Below, in pieces: positions 1 through 5,810 of a stretch of DNA of 5,810 nucleotides. The position numbers and the translations under genes were made by a program. The stretch covers positions 1-5,810 of the forward strand of contig JAGGZG010000107.1 of the NCBI GenBank assembly GCA_021162125.1, in the 5' to 3' direction. The stretch is from Anaerolineae bacterium. GTDB taxonomy: Bacteria; Chloroflexota; Anaerolineae; JACIWR01. Positions within the stretch are counted from its first letter, which is position 1. Each line of letters opens with the position of its first letter. The notes beneath the pieces were generated by a model. That model was given only the letters and a program-made list of their open reading frames with translations. It was not told where the DNA came from and did not search any database.

Positions 1-77
1 GGGTCGGATGGAGTCTTAGCTTGATGCCTATGCCCCAACGCCCCCCCTCCATTCCATTTTATTGGCTGCGCCCTGTC

Positions 78-102
78 CAATTGCCTGACTGTTGGGCAAT
101 TG
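78..102. repeat. Inverted repeat CAATTGCC / GGCAATTG
   Basis: CAATTGCC at 78-85 is exactly complementary in reverse to GGCAATTG at 95-102, with a 9-base loop. No T-run follows, so an intrinsic terminator is unlikely. It lies about 55 bases upstream of the proposed -35 box, where an activator site or an mRNA 3'-end hairpin of an upstream gene would be possible. Its function is unknown. Confidence 0.5.
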
Positions 103-111
103 TTGGCTATA

Positions 112-128
112 CGTTGGGCAGACCAACG
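112..128. repeat. Inverted repeat CGTTGG / CCAACG
   Basis: CGTTGG at 112-117 pairs with CCAACG at 123-128 across a 5-base loop (GCAGA). It sits 9 bases after the previous inverted repeat. The word GTTGG recurs at 91, 102 and 113, spaced 11 and 11 bases, about one helical turn. This could reflect protein binding on one DNA face, or chance in a short region. Confidence 0.4.
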
Positions 129-157
129 CCAAAGACAGTATCCTTGAAACAGAACCC

Positions 158-187
158 TTGCCCCGTGTTGGCTCCTCTATTTATAAT
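158..187 (+). promoter_or_regulatory. Candidate sigma70-type promoter for gene 1
   Basis: A perfect -10 hexamer TATAAT lies at 182-187. TTGCCC at 158-163 (four of six matches to TTGACA) lies 18 bases upstream and is the best-placed -35. Transcription would start near 194, giving a 5' leader of about 50 bases before the ATG at 244. TTGAAA at 144-149 is a better -35 word but is 32 bases from the -10, too far to pair with it. The location directly ahead of gene 1 supports the call; the -35 is the weaker part. Confidence 0.5.
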
Positions 188-243
188 TGCCATACACTGG
201 GCTACCATCCTCCCATGCCACAAGACAAGAAAGGAATACTCGA

Positions 244-2706
244 ATGAAAACCAAGCTATTTCTGACAACTGCTTTGGCCATGGGCCTGCTGGCCTTTGCG
301 TCCGTCCTCGTGCTGTCGCAATCAACACAACTCGCCGATAACCACGTCCTCTCTCCGCCCCTGGCGGTCACCGGTGCGTCATCTGACGTGGATGAAACCA
401 CCGGCGCCGGCCCCGACTTCATGGTCTCCCTGCCACTGGATCACCAGGCCGACCCCTCCGTGGCCTACAACCCGGACGAGGACGAGTACCTGGTAGTCTG
501 GTGGGACGAGCGGGGAAGCGACACCGACATCTACGGTCAGCTTTTTTCCGCCAGTGGCATCCCGCAAGGGGATAACTTCGTGGTCTCCAATGCCACCGGC
601 GAGCAGAGTTATCCCGTTGTCGCCTACAACTCGACCGACCACAACTACATGGTCGTGTGGCGCGACAAGCGGGGCGGAACGGACTACGACGTCTACGCCC
701 AGGTCGTCGGCTCCACCGGTACCCTCTCCGGCACCAACACCACCGTCAACACAGACGGCAACGACCAGAAACCCTGGGACCTGGTCTACGACCCCAACGC
801 CAATCACTACCTGGTAGTATGGGTGGACGCGGGCGACGACCGGGTCGAGGGGCAACTGCTCTCCCCGTCCGGTGGTCTCATCGGCACCAATGCTTTCCCC
901 ATCGCCGCCGGTGGGGATGGCCCCCGGGCAGCCTACAACAGCAACCGCAATAGTTACATGGTCGTCTACTACTATGAAGAGGCAGCCGGCAACCGGGACA
1001 TCTACGGCCAGGCCATCGCTGCCGACGGCTCCCTTTCAGGATCCGCTTTCTCTATCTGTAACGACGCCGCCAATCAGACTTATCCCAACCTCGAGTTCAA
1101 TTCCGGCACCCACGAGTATCTGGTGGTCTGGCAGGACAAGCGCAACGACGCCACCACCGGCACCGACCTCTACGCCCGGCGCATAGACGAGGACGGCAAC
1201 GCGCAGGGAAGCGAGATTGTCGTCTCCAACGCCGATGATGCACAAAACCGGCCGGACGTGGCCTACAACTCGCGGGTCAACCAGTGGCTGGTGGCCTGGG
1301 AGGACTATCGCGACCGGAACACCAGCGGCGTGGACGTCTACGGCCAGCGGGTGCTCTCTACCGGCAGCCTGGCCGGGCAGGGCAACTTCGTCATCTACGA
1401 CGGCCCCAACAATCAGGGCAGCGTAGCCCTGGCCGTCCGGCCCACCCAGACGGGGGCCGAGTACCTGGCAGTGTGGGAGGACCAGCGCAGCGGCGACGGG
1501 CTGGAGGTGGTCGGGCAGCGCATCGGCGCGTTGACCGGTGCGCTCGACTGGCACGATTTCAACGTCTCCGCGCCGTTGGAGAGCCAGGAGCACCCCCGCG
1601 TGGCCTACAACGCCGCCGGCCAGCAGTTCCTCGTCGTCTGGCAGGATGAGCGGGGTGGCAACGCGGCCATCTATGCCCAGATCGTGCTCACCAGCGGCAT
1701 CCCCATCACCGACAACATTGTCGTGCAGGACAATGGTATTCAAGATATGGTGAACCCCGTCGCCGCCTATAACCCCACCGACAAAAACTACCTGGTGGTA
1801 TGGGAAAATCAAGATTACGGAAACATCGAAGCGGCCTTGTTGAACGCTGCCGGTACTGTTAGCTTGATCATGAACAACTACAACGGAGTGCCCACCAGTA
1901 CCCAGCCGGCCATCGCCTACAACACCACGATCAACCAATACCTGGTCGTCTTCGCCTCCCAGGCCGGAGTGGGCATCTATGACATCTACGGTCGCCTTGT
2001 CTATTCTGACGGCCTGCCCTCCGGCGCAGCGCCCTTCACCATCTCGGTGGACGCAGCCGACCAATCTCTCCCCCAGGTGGATTACAACGCCACCGACGAC
2101 GAGTACCTGGTCGTCTGGAGTGACGAGCGGGCGGACGAGGGGGACATCTACGGCCGGCGGGTGGACGCCGATGGGACGCTCCTGGGCAGCGAGTTCCTCA
2201 TCGCCCACGACACCGACGCCCAGGACGCACCCTCCGTGGCCTGGAACGAGGACGACAACGAGTACCTGGTGGTCTGGCACGACTACCGGGATTCCGGCGC
2301 CACCGGGGCGGACATCTACGGGCGGCGGGTAGGAGCCGATGGCAGCCTGCTGGGGAGCGAGATCACCTTGTGCACCGCCTCCGAGTACCAACAGTACCCC
2401 CGCGCCCGGTATATCCCGGCCTACGGCCGCTACTTTGTCATCTGGCAGGACAACCGCAACGCCGACACCGGTTGGGACATCTACGGCCAGAACGTGAACG
2501 GCGATGGCAGCCTGTATGGGGGCAACGTACCGCGCTTCGTCTTCTCCGGCGACCAACGATGGCCCGATGGGGACTTCAGCCCAGAGGCCAACCGGGGGCT
2601 GACAGTGTGGCAGGACGGGCGTAACGGCACGACCTACGAGGTCTACGGTCGCATCAAAGAGCCGCGCTTCCCGATCTACCTCCCGCTGGTGCTGCGCAAC
2701 TACTGA
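244..2706 (+). CDS. Secreted 14-repeat beta-propeller-like protein with YLPLVLRN tail
   Basis: Predicted exported structural or binding protein of 820 residues; no specific function is recognised. The start at 244 is chosen because AAGGA (231-235) lies 8 bases upstream and the protein then opens with a signal peptide: MKTK, then a hydrophobic stretch at residues 5-24. An ATG at 187 in the same frame would bury this signal. Residues 66-805 are fourteen tandem repeats of 50-57 residues. The repeat consensus is roughly Q-x-x-P-x-V-A-Y-N, then EYLVVW-x-D-x-R, then DIYGQR, then DG-S-L-x-G, then a strand such as FVVSNA. This four-strand-like pattern resembles propeller blades. There are no catalytic motifs or Asp boxes, and only two cysteines among the repeats. 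The end, PIYLPLVLRNY (810-820), looks like the conserved tail of many Chloroflexota exported proteins, as I recall them. Gene 2 follows after 51 bases with no visible terminator, so the two are probably co-transcribed. Confidence 0.85.
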   Translation: MKTKLFLTTALAMGLLAFASVLVLSQSTQLADNHVLSPPLAVTGASSDVDETTGAGPDFMVSLPLDHQADPSVAYNPDEDEYLVVWWDERGSDTDIYGQLFSASGIPQGDNFVVSNATGEQSYPVVAYNSTDHNYMVVWRDKRGGTDYDVYAQVVGSTGTLSGTNTTVNTDGNDQKPWDLVYDPNANHYLVVWVDAGDDRVEGQLLSPSGGLIGTNAFPIAAGGDGPRAAYNSNRNSYMVVYYYEEAAGNRDIYGQAIAADGSLSGSAFSICNDAANQTYPNLEFNSGTHEYLVVWQDKRNDATTGTDLYARRIDEDGNAQGSEIVVSNADDAQNRPDVAYNSRVNQWLVAWEDYRDRNTSGVDVYGQRVLSTGSLAGQGNFVIYDGPNNQGSVALAVRPTQTGAEYLAVWEDQRSGDGLEVVGQRIGALTGALDWHDFNVSAPLESQEHPRVAYNAAGQQFLVVWQDERGGNAAIYAQIVLTSGIPITDNIVVQDNGIQDMVNPVAAYNPTDKNYLVVWENQDYGNIEAALLNAAGTVSLIMNNYNGVPTSTQPAIAYNTTINQYLVVFASQAGVGIYDIYGRLVYSDGLPSGAAPFTISVDAADQSLPQVDYNATDDEYLVVWSDERADEGDIYGRRVDADGTLLGSEFLIAHDTDAQDAPSVAWNEDDNEYLVVWHDYRDSGATGADIYGRRVGADGSLLGSEITLCTASEYQQYPRARYIPAYGRYFVIWQDNRNADTGWDIYGQNVNGDGSLYGGNVPRFVFSGDQRWPDGDFSPEANRGLTVWQDGRNGTTYEVYGRIKEPRFPIYLPLVLRNY
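439..2658 (+). repeat. Fourteen tandem coding repeats (50-57 codons each)
   Basis: Repeat starts by residue of gene 1: 66, 118, 172, 222, 275, 331, 388, 445, 498, 548, 604, 657, 713 and 769. The best conserved positions are the YN pair, the YLVVW strand, the following D-x-R, and DIYG. Units 3, 7, 9 and 10 are the most degenerate: unit 7 lacks YN and units 9 and 10 lose the W-D-R part. Units 11 and 12 are the most alike: DIYGRRVDADGTLLGSE against DIYGRRVGADGSLLGSE, 168 bases apart. Unit 14 stops after EVYGRI and lacks its last strand. These boundaries come from reading by eye and may shift by a few residues. Confidence 0.85.
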
Positions 2707-2757
2707 GCACACCAGGGCCGGTCCCCGGTCACGTTTCACACGACAGGAGGCTAACCG

Positions 2758-4539
2758 ATGAAAAAACAACCATCCCGCCGCATCACCCGCCGCCAGTTCC
2801 TCATCGGCGCGGGGGCAACACTGGTCGGGACGACACTGGCCTGTAACCGGGGGCGGGGCATCGCCACCACCGTCTCTGCGCCTACCACCACTCCAACCCC
2901 CACTACGGCCCATTCACCGACGCCCACCATCACCCCCACGCCTTCGCTGGAGGGGCCGGCCGACCTGGTGCTGCTCAATGGCAAGGTCATCACCGTGGAC
3001 GCGGCAGACACCATCGCCCAGGCGGTGGCCATCAAGAATGGGTGCATCCAGGCCGTGGGCAGCGACGAAGCGATCCGCGCCCTGGTCGGCCCGGAGACCG
3101 AGACGGTGGACCTGGCCGGTCGGTCCCTCACGCCGGGGCTGATTGACGCCCACAACCACTTTCAGGTCATGGGCCTGATGAACGGCTACTATGTACCCCT
3201 CATGCCGCCCGAGGTGCGCACCCTGGCCGAGCTGCAAGCTAAACTCCAGGAGACGGTGGCCCAGACGCCCCCAGGCGAGTGGGTCAAGGGCTACTACCTG
3301 GGCCTGGCCGAAGGGCGGCTGCCCACCCGTCACGACCTTGACCCCATCTCGTCCGAACATCCCATCTGGCTCATGCAGCAGGGCGGTCACTATGGCTCGG
3401 CCAACAGCCTGGCCCTGCAAATCGCAGGCATCACCGCCGACACGCCGAATCCACCTGGCGGCCAAATCGGGCGGGAGGCCAACGGCGAACCGAACGGCGT
3501 CTTTTACAACCACCGGGCCATGGACCTGGTGCGACGGTACATCCCGGCCTACACACCGGAGATGGTCCACGAGAACATCGTCTCCACTCAGCCGATCTTT
3601 GCCGCAGTGGGCGTGACCAGCTTCCAGGACAACAATGTCCGAGGGGTGGACATGATCCGAGCTTACCTGGAAACCGGCAAGCGGGGCGACATGTACCTGC
3701 GGGGAGCCGTCTATTTCACCCTGGAATGGCCCAAGGACCTGGACCGGGCGCTGAACCAGATGGAACACTATCAGGACGAGTTCATGCGCTTTGCCGGGTT
3801 CAAATTCCTCCTCGATGGCCAGGCGCTGATGGCCTACTGCCACGAGCCGCACAACGGCGTGCGCTGGGATATGCCCACCTGGGAACCGCAGACCTTCAAG
3901 GACGCCGTCCGCAAGCTACACGACACCGGCCTGCAAATCTGCGTCCACTGCATCGGCGACGCGGCGGTAGACCTGACATTGGACGCCTACGAAGAAGCTA
4001 TGAACGCCAACCCCCGCCCTGATCCCCGCCACCGCATCGAGCACGCCATCCTCACCCAGGCGCACAGCACGCAGCGGATGAAGGACCTGGGGGTGGTGGT
4101 CAGCACCCAGCCGGCCTTTATCCGCATCGGCGGTGCCTACTGGCCCGGTGTGTTTGGCCCGGAGCGCGCCGACCGGCTGATGGTCACCCGCGAGTGGCTG
4201 GAGAGCGGCGTACACCTGGCCCTCGGCTCCGACGCGCCGACCGGCCCCTGGTACACGCCGCAGATGACGCTGGCCGAAGCCGTGGCCCGCGTGGACCGCA
4301 ACAATCAACAATTGGAACCGGATCAGGCCCTGACCATCCAGGAGGCGCTGCGTGCGCACACGATGGGTTCCGCATACGCTGCCCACGAGGAGAACATCAA
4401 AGGCTCCATCGAGGTAGGCAAGCTGGCCGATCTGGCCGTGTGGAGCGAGGACCCCTATACCGCGCCGCTACAGCGGTTGTGGCAGATTCCCATCGAGATG
4501 ACGCTGGTGGGCGGGGAGATCGTGTACAAAGCAGTATAG
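2758..4539 (+). CDS. Tat-exported lipoprotein amidohydrolase, YtcJ-like (amidohydrolase family 3)
   Basis: Predicted metal-dependent hydrolase of 593 residues, anchored outside the cytoplasmic membrane; the substrate is unknown. The start is fixed by AGGAGG at 2745-2750, 7 bases before the ATG. The N-terminus carries a twin-arginine signal, TRRQFLI (10-16), a short hydrophobic segment and a lipobox-like TTLAC with Cys29. A Thr/Pro-rich linker covers about 42-62. The catalytic body starts near residue 69 (ADLVLLNGKVITVD) and keeps the family marks: H132-N-H134 in GLIDAHNHF, K349 and D353 in GFKFLLDGQ, H397 in VHCIGD, H429 in RHRIEHA and D492 in LGSDAP. The end, GSIEVGKLADLAVWSEDP, is the usual closing strand of the fold. 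All expected metal and catalytic positions are present, so the enzyme is probably active. Family members act on N-substituted formamides or related amides, but that cannot be carried over to this protein. The protein is longer than cytoplasmic relatives mainly by the signal and linker. Confidence 0.9.
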   Translation: MKKQPSRRITRRQFLIGAGATLVGTTLACNRGRGIATTVSAPTTTPTPTTAHSPTPTITPTPSLEGPADLVLLNGKVITVDAADTIAQAVAIKNGCIQAVGSDEAIRALVGPETETVDLAGRSLTPGLIDAHNHFQVMGLMNGYYVPLMPPEVRTLAELQAKLQETVAQTPPGEWVKGYYLGLAEGRLPTRHDLDPISSEHPIWLMQQGGHYGSANSLALQIAGITADTPNPPGGQIGREANGEPNGVFYNHRAMDLVRRYIPAYTPEMVHENIVSTQPIFAAVGVTSFQDNNVRGVDMIRAYLETGKRGDMYLRGAVYFTLEWPKDLDRALNQMEHYQDEFMRFAGFKFLLDGQALMAYCHEPHNGVRWDMPTWEPQTFKDAVRKLHDTGLQICVHCIGDAAVDLTLDAYEEAMNANPRPDPRHRIEHAILTQAHSTQRMKDLGVVVSTQPAFIRIGGAYWPGVFGPERADRLMVTREWLESGVHLALGSDAPTGPWYTPQMTLAEAVARVDRNNQQLEPDQALTIQEALRAHTMGSAYAAHEENIKGSIEVGKLADLAVWSEDPYTAPLQRLWQIPIEMTLVGGEIVYKAV

Positions 4540-4591
4540 CCCCCACCTTGCTCCCTATGCTCGTCCCTCTGGAAAGGTAACCGCGAACGAT

Positions 4592-4621
4592 TTGCTTTAT
4601 CGCTTGCTGGTGTGGTACAAT
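4592..4621 (+). promoter_or_regulatory. Candidate extended -10 promoter for hutI
   Basis: TACAAT at 4616-4621 matches the sigma70 -10 box in five of six bases and is preceded by TGG (4613-4615), forming an extended -10 (TGn). A weak -35, TTGCTT at 4592-4597, lies 18 bases upstream; extended -10 promoters often do without a good -35. The predicted start of transcription, about 4627-4629, falls inside the left arm of the palindrome at 4622-4654. The rest of the gap from 4540 to 4591 is pyrimidine-rich and shows nothing I can name. Confidence 0.45.
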
Positions 4622-4654
4622 AAGTGCCACGCACTTTGAAAGTGCGTGGCACTT
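4622..4654. repeat. Perfect 15-bp palindrome made of two tandem palindromes
   Basis: The left arm (4622-4636) reads AAGTGC-CAC-GCACTT and the right arm (4640-4654) reads AAGTGC-GTG-GCACTT, separated by TGA. The arms are perfect reverse complements over 15 bp. Each arm is also an inverted repeat of AAGTGC around a 3-base centre, so the half-site occurs four times. It may be a double operator overlapping the hutI start of transcription, a copy of a dispersed palindromic repeat, or a terminator for gene 2. The last is less likely because only TTT follows, then GCACC. It lies 20 bases before the hutI ATG and 83 bases after the gene 2 stop. Confidence 0.85.
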
Positions 4655-4661
4655 TGCACCC

Positions 4662-4666
4662 AGGAG
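4662..4666 (+). promoter_or_regulatory. Ribosome binding site deciding the hutI start
   Basis: AGGAG is followed by two in-frame ATGs, at 4669 and 4675. The gap is 2 bases to the first and 8 bases to the second. The second spacing is normal and the first is too short, so translation very probably begins at 4675 (MNADLL). Confidence 0.75.
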
Positions 4667-4674
4667 AAATGGAC

Positions 4675-5810
4675 ATGAACGCAGATTTACTCATCCACAG
4701 CGCGGCGCAGTTGCTGACCCTGGCGGGCCCGCACCCCCGGCGCGGTGCGGGCATGTCTGATCTGGGCCTCGTCGAGGATGGGGCGGTGGCCATCCGCGAC
4801 GGGCGCATCGTCGCTGTGGGGCCAACGGCCGAGATACAGGCAGAATTCACGGCCACGGAGGAGATTGACGCCACCGGCAAAGTGGTGATGCCCGGTTTCG
4901 TGGACCCACACACTCATGCGGTGTGGGCCGGCGACCGCGCGGACGAGTTCGAGATGCGCCTGCGTGGCGCGACGTACATGGAAATCATGGCTGCGGGCGG
5001 GGGGATCATGTCCACTGTGCGCGCCACCCGCGCGGCCAGCCTTGATGAGTTGGTCGCCCAGTCCCGCCAACGGCTGGATACCATGCTGGCCCACGGCACC
5101 ACCACCGCCGAGGTCAAAACCGGCTACGGGCTGGACGTGGAGAACGAGCTCAAGCAACTGCGCGCTATCCACATCCTGGACCAGGCCCATCCCATGACCC
5201 TGGTGCCCACTTTCCTGGGGGCGCACGCCGTGCCCGCCGAGTACAAGGGCCGCGCTGATGCGTATGTAGATTTGGTCGTCGAGGAGATGTTGCCCACGGT
5301 CAAATCCCAAATCGCAGATCCCCAATCCGCGATTTTTTGCGACGTTTTCTGTGACGAGGGAGCTTTCACCCTGGAGCAGTCACGGCGGGTGTTGGAAGCG
5401 GCCCAGGCCCTGGGCCTGGGGCTGAAAATCCACGCCGACGAGTTCAAGCCGCTGGGCGGGACGCGCCTGGCGGTCGAGCTGGGGGCGATCAGCGCCGACC
5501 ACCTGGTCTGCACCCCACCCGCCGAGGTTGAACTGCTGGCCCAATCGGACACTATAGCGGTGGCCCTGCCCGGTACCCCCTTTGGCCTGGCGCATCACGA
5601 CTACACGCCCGCGCGGGCGATCATCGCCGCTGGCGGAGCGTTGGCTCTGGCCACCGATCTCAACCCCGGCACCTGCTGGTGCGAATCCATGCCTTTCATC
5701 GTCGCCCTGGCCTGTCGCTACATGAAGCTCACCCCGGCGGAGGCGATTGTCGCCGCAACCATCAACGCCGCCTGCGCCGTGGGCCTGGCTCACCAGGTTG
5801 GCAGCCTGGA
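4675..5810 (+). CDS. hutI: Imidazolonepropionase (histidine degradation), 3' end outside window
   Basis: HutI hydrolyses 4-imidazolone-5-propanoate to N-formimino-L-glutamate, the third step of histidine breakdown, in the cytoplasm with one Zn or Fe ion. The 378 residues seen contain the whole family signature. Metal ligands are H79 and H81 in PGFVDPHTHAVWAG, H253 in KIHADEF, and D328 in ATDLNPGT. Substrate and catalytic positions are R88, Y151 in KTGYGLD, H184 in GAHAVP, E256, and H276 in SADHL. Family members have about 400-420 residues, so only about 30-40 are missing; the frame is still open at GSLE. No stop or frameshift is seen. Between H184 and H253 the protein is a few residues longer than relatives I remember, at a DNA heptamer repeat (5301-5328). 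A separate promoter lies upstream, so it need not share the transcript of gene 2. No other hut gene is visible. Confidence 0.96.
   Translation, partial: MNADLLIHSAAQLLTLAGPHPRRGAGMSDLGLVEDGAVAIRDGRIVAVGPTAEIQAEFTATEEIDATGKVVMPGFVDPHTHAVWAGDRADEFEMRLRGATYMEIMAAGGGIMSTVRATRAASLDELVAQSRQRLDTMLAHGTTTAEVKTGYGLDVENELKQLRAIHILDQAHPMTLVPTFLGAHAVPAEYKGRADAYVDLVVEEMLPTVKSQIADPQSAIFCDVFCDEGAFTLEQSRRVLEAAQALGLGLKIHADEFKPLGGTRLAVELGAISADHLVCTPPAEVELLAQSDTIAVALPGTPFGLAHHDYTPARAIIAAGGALALATDLNPGTCWCESMPFIVALACRYMKLTPAEAIVAATINAACAVGLAHQVGSL
5301..5335. repeat. Heptanucleotide tandem repeat tract inside hutI
   Basis: Four consecutive 7-base units run CAAATCC (5301), CAAATCG (5308), CAGATCC (5315) and CCAATCC (5322), followed by GCGATTT (5329). 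AAATCGC at 5309-5315 is also the reverse complement of GCGATTT at 5329-5335, and a T-run follows to 5338. The tract is in frame and encodes about V209-I220 of HutI, between EEMLP and FCDVFC. Such heptamer tracts usually sit between genes; here the tract is read through as protein. Confidence 0.65.

Larger units (their letters stand above)
1..243. other. Non-coding leader upstream of gene 1
   Basis: I see no supportable gene in this stretch. One forward frame runs open from base 1 to a TGA at 22-24, so the first bases could be the last few codons of an upstream gene, but seven codons are too few to identify. The stretch contains a run of seven C at about 41-47, two inverted repeats (78-102 and 112-128), a candidate promoter (158-187) and the ribosome binding site of gene 1 (AAGGA at 231-235). 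It is visibly less GC-rich than the genes that follow, as expected for an intergenic regulatory region. Confidence 0.6.

Noticed and set aside
21..341. A 106-codon forward open frame overlapping the gene 1 start
   Set aside because: It begins at TTG, crosses the promoter and the gene 1 signal peptide in another frame, and its protein has no recognisable feature.
439..2658. Repeats of gene 1 as a CRISPR-like or DNA-level array
   Set aside because: The periodicity is at protein level, with unit lengths that differ by whole codons and diverged DNA; the frame is open throughout.
2707..2757. Possible terminator or promoter between genes 1 and 2
   Set aside because: Only a 4-bp CCGG stem with a 3-base loop is present, with no T-run and no convincing -10/-35 pair.
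1036..2913. A 625-codon open frame on the minus strand opposite gene 1, and a 312-codon one at 2914-3852
   Set aside because: Both mirror strongly biased GC-rich forward genes. They give Gly/Val/Asp/His-rich, repeat-shadow protein with no recognisable domain, and the forward frames have clear signals and family motifs.
4622..4654. Palindrome as an ordinary intrinsic terminator for gene 2
   Set aside because: Only three T follow the stem before GCACC, and a good extended -10 box abuts its left side. The terminator role is not excluded but is not the best reading.
4669..4671. First ATG as the hutI start
   Set aside because: It is only 2 bases from AGGAG; the ATG at 4675 has the normal 8-base spacing.
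5309..5338. Inverted repeat plus T-run in hutI as a transcription terminator
   Set aside because: The stem is only 7 bp with a 13-base loop, and it lies in the middle of an intact conserved gene.

Overview
The window looks like a piece of a GC-rich bacterial chromosome, most likely from Chloroflexota (an Anaerolineae- or Caldilineae-like lineage). This rests on recalled family habits, not on a search. A large secreted repeat protein ends in a short PIYLPLVLRNY tail of the kind I associate with exported proteins of that phylum. A Tat-exported lipoprotein follows its lipidated Cys with a Thr/Pro-rich linker, also common there. No rRNA, tRNA, transposase, phage gene or CRISPR array is visible.

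Layout, all genes on the + strand. Positions 1-243 are non-coding as far as I can see; they hold two short inverted repeats and a plausible sigma70-type promoter. Gene 1 (244-2706) encodes an 820-residue exported protein built almost entirely of fourteen 50-57-residue repeats, probably beta-propeller blades. After 51 bases comes gene 2 (2758-4539), a 593-residue Tat-type lipoprotein whose body is a complete YtcJ-like amidohydrolase (amidohydrolase family 3). The 135-base gap to gene 3 contains an extended -10 promoter abutting a perfect 15-bp-arm palindrome that is itself made of two tandem palindromes. Gene 3 (4675 to the window end, 3' end missing) is hutI, imidazolonepropionase of histidine degradation.

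Genes 1 and 2 are probably co-transcribed: short gap, no terminator seen, strong ribosome binding site on gene 2. Both products would act outside the cytoplasmic membrane. hutI appears to have its own promoter and works in the cytoplasm. Other hut genes (hutH, hutU, ftcD or hutG) are not in the window and may lie downstream. Genes 2 and 3 are both metal-dependent amidohydrolases, but nothing in the sequence links their substrates.

The points most worth a second look are the nested palindrome at the hutI start region, an in-frame heptanucleotide repeat tract inside hutI that coincides with extra residues in the protein, and the circularly closed fourteen-repeat design of gene 1. I found no convincing evidence of a wholly new multi-gene system.
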